Below are positions 45,805-57,589 of a stretch of DNA of 64,000 nt, piece by piece. Position numbers and translations under genes: made by a program. The stretch's first letter is position 1; each line of letters opens with the position of its first letter. This stretch comes from Maratus speciosus. Its lineage: Eukaryota; Arthropoda; Arachnida; Araneae; Salticidae. A model generated the notes under the pieces. The model was not told where the DNA came from. It saw only the letters and a list, made by a program, of their open reading frames with translations, and ran no database searches. The stretch covers positions 31,808,852 to 31,872,851 of the forward strand of contig OZ010800.1 in assembly GCA_963932465.1 (NCBI GenBank), read 5' to 3'.

Positions 45805-46500
45805 AGGGTTCCGTACTTAAAGAGTGAAAAGGGAACCAATATAAGATCACTCCTGTGTCTGTCTTTCCGACTGTCACAGCCATTGTACTCGTAAATTATG
45901 GAAAGTGGAAAGTTCAAATTTGGGGAAGTAACAAAGACTATTGACCCACATAGTTACAGATTATTAAACATTCAGAAATACATTTTGGAAACATGTAGAG
46001 GGGCTAATTAAGTTACTTGAAAAAAAAAACCTTTTTTATATCATCTAGGGTATCGTTCGAAAGATTTCGTAAGGCTGAACTCAAAAATATATTTCTTTTA
46101 ATTTTAGGTATTACATTTTCAGAGATATCGTCGAAAATGTAGTGCTAAGATATGTCCCCCTCCCACCCACCTCCCATCTATTTTCGAATGTACTGAAACT
46201 AAAATTATGAAAAAATTAGAGGTATTTGGCGGTAATTTAAACCTTGTAAGAAAATTATAGCGATTACCCTAGGTCACATAGATTTTGAGAAAAGCGCATT
46301 TTCCCGCTACACACAAATTTCGATTTGCGGGCATTCAGCAAACGTGTTGAGGAGCGCTGGAGGTACCTATCGTAGCAGAAGTATAAAAGCATTGTTGAGA
46401 AGGATTTTTGAAAAAAATCGTCGGTAATTAGCCGAGATATTAACCCTTAAAGTTACGGACGGTTTGGACATACATAATCACAGGGGCGGCGTACTCTATG
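45805..46500 (+). mobile_element. AGGGTTCCGTAC-type repeat, left end
   Basis: Begins AGGGTTCCGTAC and continues with 'ctgtgtctgtctttccgact', a combination frequent in arthropod dispersed repeats. A matching opposite end, GTACGGGACCCT followed by 'gcgagtaactctcgcacttg', is found at 57994-58030. The two may be the original ends of one element later split by nested insertions, or ends of two elements. Confidence 0.5.
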
Positions 46501-47105
46501 TACCAACAGCTTTTAAAGCCCAGATAACAATTTAATTATATATTTGTGTAATGCAATGCCCAGTAGCACTATAAAAGCAATAAACGTCAAATTTTTAAAA
46601 ACAGACCAATTTAATTAGAATTAATCACATAAATACTATGGGATTCGCGAATACTTTCCATAGAGTGGATCTCTCAATACGTCTCCTGTGTCTTATAAAG
46701 TTAATTAAAAATCTATTTGAAAAAACGCGGCACGAACCAAGGCGGCATTGCACATTTGCGACCTCCTTTCAAAGTGCGCTTTGTACAATGCCAAGTTTAA
46801 ACATTGAACAATGGATTTCTTTTAGCTAAAGTGGAAAAAGTAAATTTTATTACCATACGAAATTTAGTTTTATGAAATACCAATTGAAGTTTAAATATGC
46901 ACTAATTTTATTGTCAGTACCTCAGTAAGTTTAAAAAAAGCAGATTAGGATAAGATTAAAAAAGAGTTATACAGTATAGCAATATTTTATATTATTTAGA
47001 CTTCATATCTCTTTGAACTTTTATAGGATACCTATTCATACATTGTGGCTATTACAATTTGTTAATTTTTGGACCCCCGACTTACGGTATCGTAGGTTAT
47101 CATTC
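46500..47105. other. Intron sequence, nothing recognised
   Basis: A 63-codon plus frame at 46638-46829 has no recognisable domain. Confidence 0.4.
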
Positions 47106-47107
47106 TA

Positions 47108-47996
47108 CACTGGTTATCAAAAATTAAGGAAAAGTCACAAAATGCTAATTTTTAAATACCCGAATTCTCAAAAGGAAGTAATATAATTTGAATAATTACT
47201 ATCTCTGCAGAACAGCTAGTCCATATAACATCTCATTCAGGTCACACATGGTCACAAGAGTCACAGTCACTACGGCGAAACAAAAAATAGGAAATTCCAT
47301 ACGTCTCTTTTATGAGTCTCAAATGACTACTATATTTGACTCCACTGACAGGTCACTGTGACCGCTGCTTTGTGACGAGTCACCAGGTGACTTTGCAATG
47401 TCGTTTCATTGAGACTCTCGTGTGACTCTCATCTGGAGATTCAATTTCAAAGTCATTGTGCACGTTGCATTATGATAAATCACCAAATAATGTCACATTA
47501 AAGTCACATGGTGACTTTCAGTCACATGACTTTGTCAAATGGTGACAGAGACCCTACTGTAAAGTCACCACTGTGAAAAGTGTGAAAAGTCACCATGTGA
47601 CTTTAATTTGACATTATTTGGTGATTTATCATAATGCAACGTTCACAATGACTTTGAAATTGAGTCTCCAGATGAGTGTCACACGAGAGTCTCAATGAAA
47701 TGACATTGTAAAGTCACCTGGTGACTCGCCACAAAGCAGCAGTTACACTGACCTGTCAGTGGAGTCACATATAGTAGTCGTTTGAGACTCATAAAACAGA
47801 CGTATGAAATTTCCTATTTTTTGTTTCGCCGTAGTGACTGTGACTCTTGTGACCATGTGTGACCTAAATGAGATGTTATACGAACTAGCTGTTCTGCAGG
47901 AATAGTAATTATTCGAATTATATTACTTCCTTTTGAGTATTCCCGTATTTAAAAATTGGCATTTTGTGATTTTTCCTTAATTTTTGATAACCAGTG
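47108..47996. mobile_element. 889-bp hairpin element (CACTGGTTATC ends, TA-flanked)
   Basis: Starts CACTGGTTATCAAAAATTAA and ends with the exact inverse (…TTTTTGATAACCAGTG), flanked by TA at 47106-47107 and 47997-47998. The two halves pair along almost their full length, meeting near 47560-47575. A 'gtgac/gtcac' word recurs dozens of times. No coding sequence. Ends fit a Tc1/mariner-superfamily foldback. Confidence 0.9.
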
Positions 47997-47999
47997 TAT

Positions 48000-49793
48000 A
48001 ACCCCCCCCCCTCTCTCTCTTCCGACGATATCGTTATCAATGTCTAAAAGTTATTTTATTTTTAGATTATTTTTCTTTCTTTTTATCCGCTTACAGTGAT
48101 ATACACGTATATGTCATCACGTATGTATTATACATTTATTAGTTGCATACTTTACGGATTCAAGAAGTCGATAAAATATCAATAAATGAAATAAATAAAT
48201 GTATATCAAATAACACCAAAAAGAGTTAATTACTATTTAAAAGTATTTAATAATAGCATATTGTTACATAATGTGTACAAAGTAATATTATCTTCTTGCC
48301 GAGGATGGTAAAAGCAGAAATTTTCAATACAAGGCTGCCACAGGCGACTAATATATTAATTCTACTTCACACCATTTTCTAAAAAAAAATTTATTGATAA
48401 ACTGTTCGAGAACATTTCCAAGAGAAATATACTGTGATGTGGAATCACATATATGTTTCTTAAATTATTCCTTTCTCTAAATTTCAGTTAAAACTAATCT
48501 TTAATTACTCATTCATTTTATCCTAACCTTTATTTCAGTTCCCATTGTAACTTTCCTCCAAAAGAAAAGAAAGAAAAGAAATTTAACAGATGCCTTTACC
48601 ACTAAATCGGCTCTCGCATTCATAAAATTCATTTAGATGATTATTCACGCTGACTAGATAAAAAAAAGTATAAAGATCGACTTTGCTTTCGGCCAGTAGA
48701 AATAACTCTTTGATCTCTGCTTAATTTTTGAGTATGACTTCCTTGTTAAATCATAAACATTTCCAGTAAATGCGGTCTGTATTGTCTTTCACGCTATGTT
48801 CTCAAAACTTTTCTCTTAACGTACGAATTGGCGTTCGAATTCTTTTTGGCTTATTTTTAGGACTGCTATGCTGGTGGCCCTGCCACACAATTCAAAATTC
48901 TCCTCATTGTCCAAAGGTAACAGATAATTTTTCTCATATGACATCATTTCATTTTTCATGTGCTCTTTTCGCCAATTGTTTGATGCCAATGTGTATATTA
49001 CAGAATAATTGGGAATTGCTCTCTGGCACTTCATGAACTCAGTCATGTAAAAAAATCGTCTTCAGAAATTCTATCAGGCACCATCCCTATCCATTTCTGT
49101 ATGAAAATGCTTTAATTTTATATAGTTATTCCAAATAAACAGATTTCGTAAAAAACCATTTAAAAGCATTATTTCTACACTGATCACAGCCTACAGCTAT
49201 TTATAGACTCCAGCGAATGCAAAGAAACTGAACCTGGTAATAATTTACGATCTCCAAATATTTTAAAGTGCGGATCTCTACTACATATACTATACAATTT
49301 TTTTTTAAATAGCGGTCCGAACAGAATAGAAATATAGTCGCCTGTGGCAGACCTGTCAATAAAACAGTGGATAACATTCTTTGTCTTTATTTACTAGTAA
49401 ATACAAGTATCATTTCCTACATATTATGTTCCTGATTTCTCTAACAACGAATAATTACATGCGCATATGTCAGAAGGATAAGAATGCCAAATGTTTGCGT
49501 ATTCTAAATTTTGGAATGAAATGACTTTATATACATTTAATGGCTTTAACAATAGCTTTGTATTTTCATAAAAACATATAAAATAACAATAGTAAAGGTA
49601 ACAGAATATTTGGATGTAAATAAAATGTTGCTGAAAAAAGGAAAGTTTGGTTGGATCAAAAATGATAACGATATCAAAAAGCAAACCCCCCTCTCTCCCC
49701 TCCAGAGATATCTTACTAAAATGAATGCCAGACCCTCCCCTCCCCCCCAAAGTCATAAAGTTATATATGCACAATAGGGTAGAACTTATGTAT

Positions 49794-49826
<33 letters not shown>

Positions 49827-49926
49827 CTTTTTTGTTTGAATATGCAATAGTAAAAACTTTTTTCCTTCTTAGATGTCTAAACTTTTGTCTGAAAAGATTT
49901 TTTTAAAATTAATTTGTTTTCCGGTA
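48000..49926. other. Intron sequence, no gene recognised
   Basis: Begins with a C run and a CT run (48002-48020). A poly-A tract lies at 49799-49826. Opposed 76-116-codon frames (48770-49046 and 49424-49774) lack any domain. Confidence 0.45.
49799..49826. repeat. Poly-A tract (28 bases)
   Basis: Uninterrupted adenine run about 110 bp before the array-rich hAT-type element. Confidence 0.95.
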
Positions 49927-49954
49927 CCTCAAGGCAGTGGCGTACCCAAGGGGG

Positions 49955-51930
49955 GGGGCTGATGGGGCTACAGCCCCCCCCGAAATTTTCGAAAGTGATA
50001 TAGAAAGGTGCTGATTTTTCGTCTTTCTTTTATGGAATTTTTTTTTAATTTTTTTTCCATTATACAGCGGACAAACCATTCTCATTAGTCCCATATTAGT
50101 CCACATTGACAACAAAGAAGAGAAAGGGGGGGTGACGGGGTTATAGCCCCCCCCCTACTCCTCCCGAAATAGTCAAAAAAATAAATGAAAAAGTGTTTTT
50201 TTCTTACTTTTTAAAGATAAATCGGTAATTTTTTCTTCTGCCATACAGCAAAATAGCCATTCTCGTTAACACCATATTAGTCCAAGTTATATTAGTTAGG
50301 GGGCTGATGGAATTTCAGCCCCCTCCTCTCGAAATGGCCGAAAATGAAATGAAAAAATAGTGCTGAATTTTTTCTGTCTGTTCAAGATAAATTTGCATTT
50401 TTCCCCTATCGTCCAACAGACTATGCGCTTCCTTCGCTTTAGTTCCATATTAGTCCATATTGACACCAAAGAAGAGAAAGGGGGTTGATGGGGTTACAGC
50501 CCCCCCCCCCCCTCCCCAACCAGAAATCGCGAAAAATTAAATAAAAAAAAGTGTTTTTTCTTTACTTTTTAAAGATAAATCTGTATTTTTTCTTCTGTCA
50601 TACAGTAAAATAGCCATTCTCGTTAACACCATATTAGTCCACATTGACATCACAGCATACCCTAAGATGGGGAGGGGGCTGATGGAATTACAACTTCCTC
50701 CTCTGGAAATAGTCGAAAATGAAATGAAAAAGTAGAGCTGATTTTTTTCTGTCTATTTGAGATAAATTTGCATTTTCTCCCCTATCATTTAACAGACTAG
50801 CCGCTCCCTTCGCTGTAGTTCCATATTAGTGTACAGTGACATCACATTATACCCGAAAAGATAGAAGGGGGTTAATGGAGTTACAGCCCTCTCCCAAAAA
50901 TTCGAACATGAAATGAAAAAGTTCTGATATTTTCCTTTTTGTTTGAGATAAATTTGTATTTTTCCTCTATCATTCAACAGACTAGCTGCTCTCTTCTCTT
51001 TAGTTCCATACTAGTGCACAGTGATACCACATTATACCCAAAGAGGTGAAAGGGGTTAATGGGGTGTCCCTTTCCTAAATAGTTGAAAATGAAATGAAAA
51101 AAAGGCTGTTTTTTTTCTTCTTGTTTCAGATAAATTTGTAATTTTTCTTCTGCCATACAGCGAAATAACCATTCTCGTTAACACCATATTAGTCCACATT
51201 GACATCACAGCATACCCAAAGATGGGGAGGGGGCTGATGGAATTACAGCCCCCTCCTCCCGAAATAGTCGGAAATGAAATAAAAAAATATTGCTTTTTTT
51301 CCTTTCTGTTTGAGATAAATTTGTATTTTTTTCTCCTATTATTCAACAGACTAGACACTCTCTTCTCTTTAGTTCCATATTAGTGCACAGTGACACCACA
51401 TTATACCGAAAGAAGTAGAAAGGGGGTGATGGGTTACAGCCCCTTCCCAAAATAGTCGAAAATGAAATGAAAAAAGGCTGATATTTTTCTTTTTGTTCGA
51501 GATGAATTTGTAATGCACTTGTTTTCTGCAATACAACGAACTATACGTTCTGGCTAGTCTCATATCAACGCACAGTTACACCACAGTATACCCAATGAGG
51601 GGAAGGGGCTGATGGGGTTACTTACTCTTCTGAAATAATCAAATATGAAATGAAAAAAAAATTCCAGTTTTTTTTCTTTCTTTTGAGATTAATTTTTAAT
51701 TTTTTTCTGCGACGCAGCTATTCTGGTTAGTCCCATATATTAGTGCACAGTGATGCCCCAGCATACACCAAAGGGTTCGATGGGGATGGGGGTTATGACG
51801 TTACAGCTCCATTCCACCTCTGAAGAGATCACAGTGAAATGAAAAAAGGGCTGATATTCCTTCTTTTTCAGATAAATTTGTTTTATTTTCTGGCATGCCA
51901 CGAATTTGTTTTTCCTGTTAATCCAATATC
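49955..51930 (+). repeat. ~180-bp tandem array (~11 units)
   Basis: Each unit contains 'ctgatgg(g)gttacagccccc', 'cgaaaatgaaatgaaaaa', 'gagataaatttg', 'catacag', 'attagtccacattgacatca' and 'cagcatacccaaaga' or variants, the two longer ones being 20 bases or fewer in each copy. The 'acagcccc' landmark occurs near 49970, 50142, 50316, 50499, 50884, 51246 and 51437, with degenerate copies between. Short minus-strand frames here (49909-51563) resemble one another only because of the repeat. Confidence 0.85.
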
Positions 51931-53250
51931 CTCCGCAGTCCTGCGACCAAATTTACTTGAGACCACAAAATCCATTTTCAAATGACTGAAATCACTGTTT
52001 TACTCGATAAATGAAAACATATATACTGAGTTCAAGAGACCTACAAATAAATTCGACAAATCTAAAAGTAGTTTAAGGATTTTTTTAATTTTTCCCATAG
52101 TCGGCGGGCGCCAAGATTGTCAATGCGGGGGTATGTTAATGCACAGTAACACCACAGCTAATCTCAAGTCGATTTCGTCTAAATCTGAAATCCGGTGCGG
52201 AAGAGTTGACTGTAAAAGTAGTTTATTAACTTTCATTTTTCAGTCGCATCTCCATGCCACACCGAAATATGGGGGTGCGGAGGGTTGAAGGGACTAAACC
52301 TCTTTTACCTGCCAAAACGGTCAGATTAAATGGTAAAAAAAGTTTACTTCTTACTTTTTAGATCAATTCAATTATATATATATTTGTCATGCATCGCACT
52401 TGTCTTTCTTGTTAGTCCCATATTAGTGCATAATGACACCTTAGCTAATCCCTTCAGAATTTTGGTAAGTCGGAAGTCAGGCACACTATATATGTGCGGA
52501 AGAGCTGACTGTGTATGATATTCATTAACTTTTGTTTTTAACACTCGATTACTTCCTCGTATCTGTAAGATACACAGTGACTTCTTGTTTGACTGCAAAG
52601 ACATCTTTGTAGTTCGGTAATGTCCCCTCCCCCCAATTATCTTCCTATTCTGTCTTAACTTTGCAGCCAGTATTTTTCATCTGGAACGGTTTAAAGTCCT
52701 TATTACTTGTGCAATGCACAAATAATAAACAAAGTCTTTATTTTATATATGTGTATGAAAATATTTTGTGTATACAAAAAATATTTTTTGTTTGTTACAA
52801 TATTAATTTATTGTTAAACAAGAACCGTAGCCAGAATTTAGTTTCGGGGATTGGAAGAACAATTTTATAGATTTTATGTTATAATGACTTTCTTTTAAAT
52901 GAAAGTATATAAAAAAAAAACAGTAACACTTTTCAACAGATTTCGACGTGGGACGGTCTCAGGATCGGACCCGTGCCCTCCCCCCTTCCCCCCAGATTTG
53001 AGTCTGAGTTAAAAAAAAAAAATCTGAAATTCTCAGCAAATTTTCTGAAAGGTTACAGCAGAGGGGGAAAGGAGAGGTAATGCCTTCCTGCTGCTAATTA
53101 TTTTTGTTGTAGTTTGGGTTAACTCTGTTTATATTCAGGTCAATTTCAGGCTGAGTGGGTTCGGGTTAACCAGATTTCTAAAAAGTTCAGCATATTATTT
53201 CAGTTTAAAAACTATACATATAATAATAAACACAGATATTTGTATGTGTT
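51930..53250. other. Interior of the array-rich element, no gene recognised
   Basis: Diverged sequence with further 'gttagtcccatattagtgca'-like scraps (near 52410), showing that the tandem array once extended further. No coding signal. Confidence 0.5.
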
Positions 53251-53252
53251 TT

Positions 53253-54760
53253 TAACGCGATCCTTTGATGAAATACAGGTTTTTATCGCGACGCTTTGAC
53301 GAAATTTGCATTTTCCCCGAACTTTTGACAAAATTAGCTTTTTTCCGCGACCCTTTGACGAAATTCGCGTTTTTTTTTTCGTGGTCCTTTGTCAAAATTT
53401 GCGTTTTTTCCGCGAGTTTTTGATGAAATTCGAGTTTTTTTCGTGAACTTTTGCCGAAATTCGCGTTTTTTACGAAACCCTTCGTCGAAATTTGCGTTTT
53501 TTTCGCGGCTTTTTTGGCGAAATTCGCTTTTTTCTCGTCTTTTTGATAAATTTCGCGGCTCATTGACGAAATTCGCGTTTTTTTATGGAAATGGTCGTGT
53601 TTTTTTGTTTTTTCGCTGCTGTTTGACGAAATTAGCTTCTTTCCGCAGTCTTTTGCCGAAAGTCACGTTTCTCTGTGGCCCTTCTTTGTGACCATACTTT
53701 TTTTTTTTTGCGATCCTTTAACGAAATTCGCGTTTTTTCCGCTTCCCTTTGACGGAATGCATACTTTTTATAGCAATCCTTTGCCAAAATTTGCGTTTTT
53801 TCTGCAGCCCTTTGAGGAAATTTGCATTTTTCTGCGACCCTTTGAGGAAATTTACGTTTTTTCTGTGGTCATTTGCCGAAATTCGTGTTTTTTAATGCAA
53901 TCCTTCGTCGAAATTTGCATTTTATCTGCGGCTCTCTGACGAAATTTGCGTTTTTTTCATCTTTTTTGATGAAATTTGTGTTTTTCTGCTGCCTTTTGAC
54001 GAAATTCACGTTTTTCTGTGTCCCTTTGACGAAATTCGTGTTTTTTCAGCTTCCCTTTGACGGAATGCGTGTTTTTTTTAGCGATGCTTTGTCGAAATTT
54101 GCAGTTTTCTGTGGTCCTTTGACGAAATTCGCGATTTTTCTGTGGTCATTTGACAAAATTCGCGTTTTTGCGCAATCCTTCCTCGAAATTTGCGTTTTTT
54201 CGCGGCTTTTTGTCGAAATTCGCGCTTTTTCTCGTCTTTTTGATGAAATTTGCGTTTTTCTGTGGCCTTTTGACGAAATTCCCGTTTTCCCTTGTCCCTT
54301 TGACGAAATTCGCGTTTTTTGCGATCTTTTACGAAATTAGCTTCTTTTTCGCAGCCCTTTGACGGAATGCGTGTTTTTAGCGATCTTTTTTTCGAAATTC
54401 GCGTTTTTTCCGCGACCTTTTGATGAAATTCGCGTTTTTTCTGCGGCCTTCTGACGAAATTCGGGTTTTTTCTGTGCTCATTTTGACGAAATTAGCGTTT
54501 CCTCTAGAATAATTTGACGAAATTCACGTTTTCTCCGCTATCATTTGACGAAATTTGACTTTTTTTTCGCGATCCTTTGGCAAACTTCGCATTTTATCTG
54601 CGGCCGTATGACATAATTCCGGTTTTTTCCTTGATCCTTTAAAGAAATTGGAGATTTTTTTTGCGAACGATTGACGAAATTGATTTTTTTTTTTTTTTTT
54701 TGCGAACGATTGACGAAATTGATTTTTTTCGGCGACCATTTGTCAAAAATCGCGATAATT
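53253..54760 (-). repeat. ~33-bp minisatellite, minus orientation
   Basis: About forty copies of a unit close to 'cctttgacgaaattcgcgtttttt'-type sequence (key words: 'tttgacgaaatt' then 'gcgttttt' then 'cgatc'). The reverse complement is the unit found at 18755-20150. Open frames up to 155 codons (for example 53873-54340, repeating F-A-F-F and L-T-K words) are artefacts of an eleven-codon period. Confidence 0.9.
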
Positions 54761-55049
54761 TTTTAAGTCCAAACTTTCGGACTGATGACCGAATTTTTCA
54801 AATTTTCGGAACAAAGTCACCCTTACACCCCCCCCCCCCTCTGGCTACGGCCTTATTGACAAAAATGATTTCTGTTTATAACACAATGCAACGTGTTTCG
54901 TAAGATTTAGAACATTATGAAAATTTAAGTCAGCCCCCCCCGAAATAAAATCCTGTGTACGCCACTGCCTCAAGGACGTCAAAGATTTAAAATTTCAGTA
55001 TAAAGTAACTTAAAGTAAAAAACCTAGCTGTTAGCTAATATCTGCGTAT

Positions 55050-56540
55050 ATTAAGCAAATGCTACCCAGAAGTCACCACGAGGAGATGGCTAAATATCGA
55101 CTTCCACCCTCCTTACCGCCATTTGTTATGGATTAATTCAATTGGATATTCATCCTACTGACTTCTTAGACAAACTTTGTCATTGCATTGCAAGAATTCA
55201 ACTTTCCCAAGATACAGCCATCTCTTGCTGAATATCTAAAGAATGTTCACGCAGCTCTCAGGACAACTTTGACAAACGTTTCCTCTGTTTGAATATGACA
55301 AGCAAAATCTAAAATTTAGGTGTATCCCCTGTGGGTACTTTTTTTAAGTTCTTCATTCAATCAGTTCATCAAGACAGGATCCATGTTTTTATAGTCAATA
55401 ACTTCAATATGTTCACATTTTTTCAAGTTGTGTTCCTATTGGTCCAGAAAATCCTTTAGTACCCGTAGTTTGTCCACTAAGATATTGAAATAGGTATATA
55501 TAAAAAAATTTCATTTGCTTCCAATAAGCAAATTATCCATTCTAAAGTTTTTAGTGTCTTGCTTCCGATGTTTCGTCAACTCCAGATTTACGTCCTGCAT
55601 TGACGGCGTTTCTGTTTCACCCAATAAATTTCAAACTTGAAATTTCTGTAATATTATTTTGAAAATACACCGAAATTGCAGTGGCTACATTAATATAAAA
55701 AGAAGATGTCAATGAAATATGACAAAAATATTTTGATCCTGGTTTTTGATTAAGACCATGTGTTCTTCTTAGTTGTACTTTTCCCCTTTGCTTCAATTAT
55801 CATAGTGTTATCCTTTCTGTCATCAAAATACAAACCTTCTAAAATTAATTCCTTTCGTCTTGTTTGTTCTTTCATATTCTTCCTTTTCTTTTATCTTTGC
55901 CATCTTCAAGTCCTTCTTTCAGTTACCTTTTCTTTATTATCATCAGAAATACCCATATCTTCAATGGTGCCGTTTGCAATAATATTTGCAGTTTTGTCTA
56001 ATACTCAGGTTCTTTCACCCTGTTGATTATCAAATTCAGGTTTAGAAGAACAACTGATTGAACTATTTCCTCCCGGACTATATTTTCATTTGACGACCAT
56101 TCAATCAAAACATCAATTTTTGGTTTTAAAATAACTTTTCCTTTCCTTGATATTTCATTTTCAAGTCTTGCTACACATTTTTTATAGTTTTTATATCTAT
56201 TGATCCCATTGTCATCACACTATCTCTCTTTGCTCTTTTAGAAAGTGACGTTCTTGTTCAGATACACGATAATATTTAGTGCATTTACACAAATAAAAGT
56301 TTTTTGCACGATTAGCTAACATTTTGCAATTTTATATCGGATGTGGGATTATTCTTTCCAATCTTAATAATTTTCTTCAAATTTTGACCTTTCTCACGAT
56401 AGTCTAATCATTTTTTATGATTTGTGTTTCAGAAACAGTTGGAATTGAAGGTTTCGGCAATACACTTTTAATTGTATCAGCAACAGCTTTAGATATTTCA
56501 GAAACGATGTGTTCCAGATTTCATTGGCAGATTTTAAGTT
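55050..56540 (-). pseudogene. Unrecognised decayed coding region
   Basis: On the minus strand several stretches have protein-like composition in shifting frames. Near 56510-56410: 'EISKAVADTIKSVLPKPSIP' then 'TVSETQI'. Near 56275-56225: 'YYRVSEQERHFLKEQRE'. 56205-56000: 'YKKCVARLENEISRKGKV' and 'LKPKIDVLIEWSSNENIV'. Stops and frameshifts separate them. Further downstream (55500-55100) the signal is weaker. It may be an old transposon protein or a retrocopy of a host gene. No family was recognised. Confidence 0.4.
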
Positions 56541-56850
56541 AAATTGAACCATAAATAATGTTTCATAACATCTTCATATGTTCGCCAACGATAACAAGTC
56601 TAATGTTAATTGTTTTGGTTCGCAAAATACAAGACATTCAACAATTTTAAATATTTAGGAAAGTTAGCACACTTTGTCACATTTGACACCGACTGTTTAT
56701 TGAAAAATAATCGAAGAAACTGTTAACACACGCTAAATCGGACTAGCTTGTTATAAGTCTTAGCCAAATAAATGAGAGACAATGAAAGCCGGCTCCCACT
56801 ACGTTGACTTCTACAGAAGTCAAAGAAAGTAGGGTCATCTTTTTCATGTA

Positions 56851-57009
56851 CTGTTAAAAATATCGTGAAAAATTACCTCTGATTTTAAAGGCTATCTATT
56901 TTCTGACCAATGAGAACGCTTCATAAATACTTATGTAGCGTTCTCATTGGTCAGAAAATAGATAGCCTTTAAAAACAGAGGTAATTTTTCGTGATATTTT
57001 TAACAGTGT
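56851..57009. mobile_element. Hairpin MITE, tandem copy 1 (159 bp)
   Basis: Starts CTGTTAAAAATATCGTG and ends with the inverse ...ATATTTTTAACAGTG. The arms carry 'gaccaatgagaacg' and 'cgttctcattggtc', exact complements, with a loop of about 20 bases. Left flank TA. Confidence 0.88.
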
Positions 57010-57011
57010 GC

Positions 57012-57170
57012 ACTGTTAAAAAAATTGTGAAAAATTACCTCTGTTTTGAAAGGCTATCTATTTTCTGACCAATGAGAACGATCCATATGCGTTTATGTAG
57101 CGTTCTCATTGGTCAGAAAACAGATAGCCTTTATAAACAGAGGTAATTTTTCACGATATTTTTAACAGTG
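57012..57170. mobile_element. Hairpin MITE, tandem copy 2 (159 bp)
   Basis: Same family as 56851-57009 and very similar, separated from it by two bases (TG), and followed by TG. Starts CACTGTTAAAAAAATTGTG and ends TTTTTAACAGTG. Confidence 0.88.
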
Positions 57171-57173
57171 TGG

Positions 57174-57583
57174 CTACAGCGACTAGAAGATACAGTGTGG
57201 AAAACGGCTATTCCTATAATGCTTTAAAAAGTGCTAAATACTTGTATCCCATAAATCTCCAACAATGCTCAGCGGCAATATGCTGATACGAGTGCTATCT
57301 CGTAACTCTTTTCAATATAAACAATGTGTTTTCAAAAATTATAGAATGTTAAATATCGGAAACAATAAATATAAGATATTTTGGTCTGTTATAAGCTAAT
57401 TTAGTTAAGGAATGACGTGAAATAGGTTAAATAGTCCGTTTTAGAATGACTATCGTTTTTAAATCACTACGATGGCGCTGCGATCGATATCTTGTTATTC
57501 AGTATCGTTGTACATTTGTGGGATTCAATTTTTTAGCACTATTTTGTAGTCGTTTTCCACACTGTATCTTCTAGGCGCTGTAG
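57174..57583. mobile_element. MITE with 34-bp terminal inverted repeats, 5-bp TSD
   Basis: Left end CTACAGCGACTAGAAGATAC and right end its inverse (…GTATCTTCTAGGCGCTGTAG), matching at 33 of about 34 positions by eye. TGTGG flanks both sides (57169-57173 and 57584-57588). Interior about 340 bp, non-coding. It inserted at the very end of the second hairpin MITE, reusing its last bases as target. Confidence 0.8.
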
Positions 57584-57589
57584 TGTGGC

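Larger units (their letters stand above)
49935..54967. mobile_element. Array-rich non-autonomous hAT-type element, 5.0 kb
   Basis: The left end reads CAGTGGCGTAC and the right end is its inverse GTACGCCACTG. The 8-bp sequence CCTCAAGG flanks both (49927-49934 and 54968-54975), the size and end style of hAT transposons. The interior has no transposase. It consists of about eleven ~180-bp units (49955-51930), about 1.3 kb of diverged sequence and a ~33-bp minisatellite (53253-54760). A second pair of hAT-like ends ('accgtagccaga' at 52826 and 'tctggctacgg' at 54840) suggests another element nested around the minisatellite. Confidence 0.88.

Noticed and set aside
53873..54340. 155-codon open frame made of LTKFAFF-like words
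   Set aside because: A by-product of the ~33-bp minisatellite, whose period is close to eleven codons. Similar frames appear on both strands and in both arrays.
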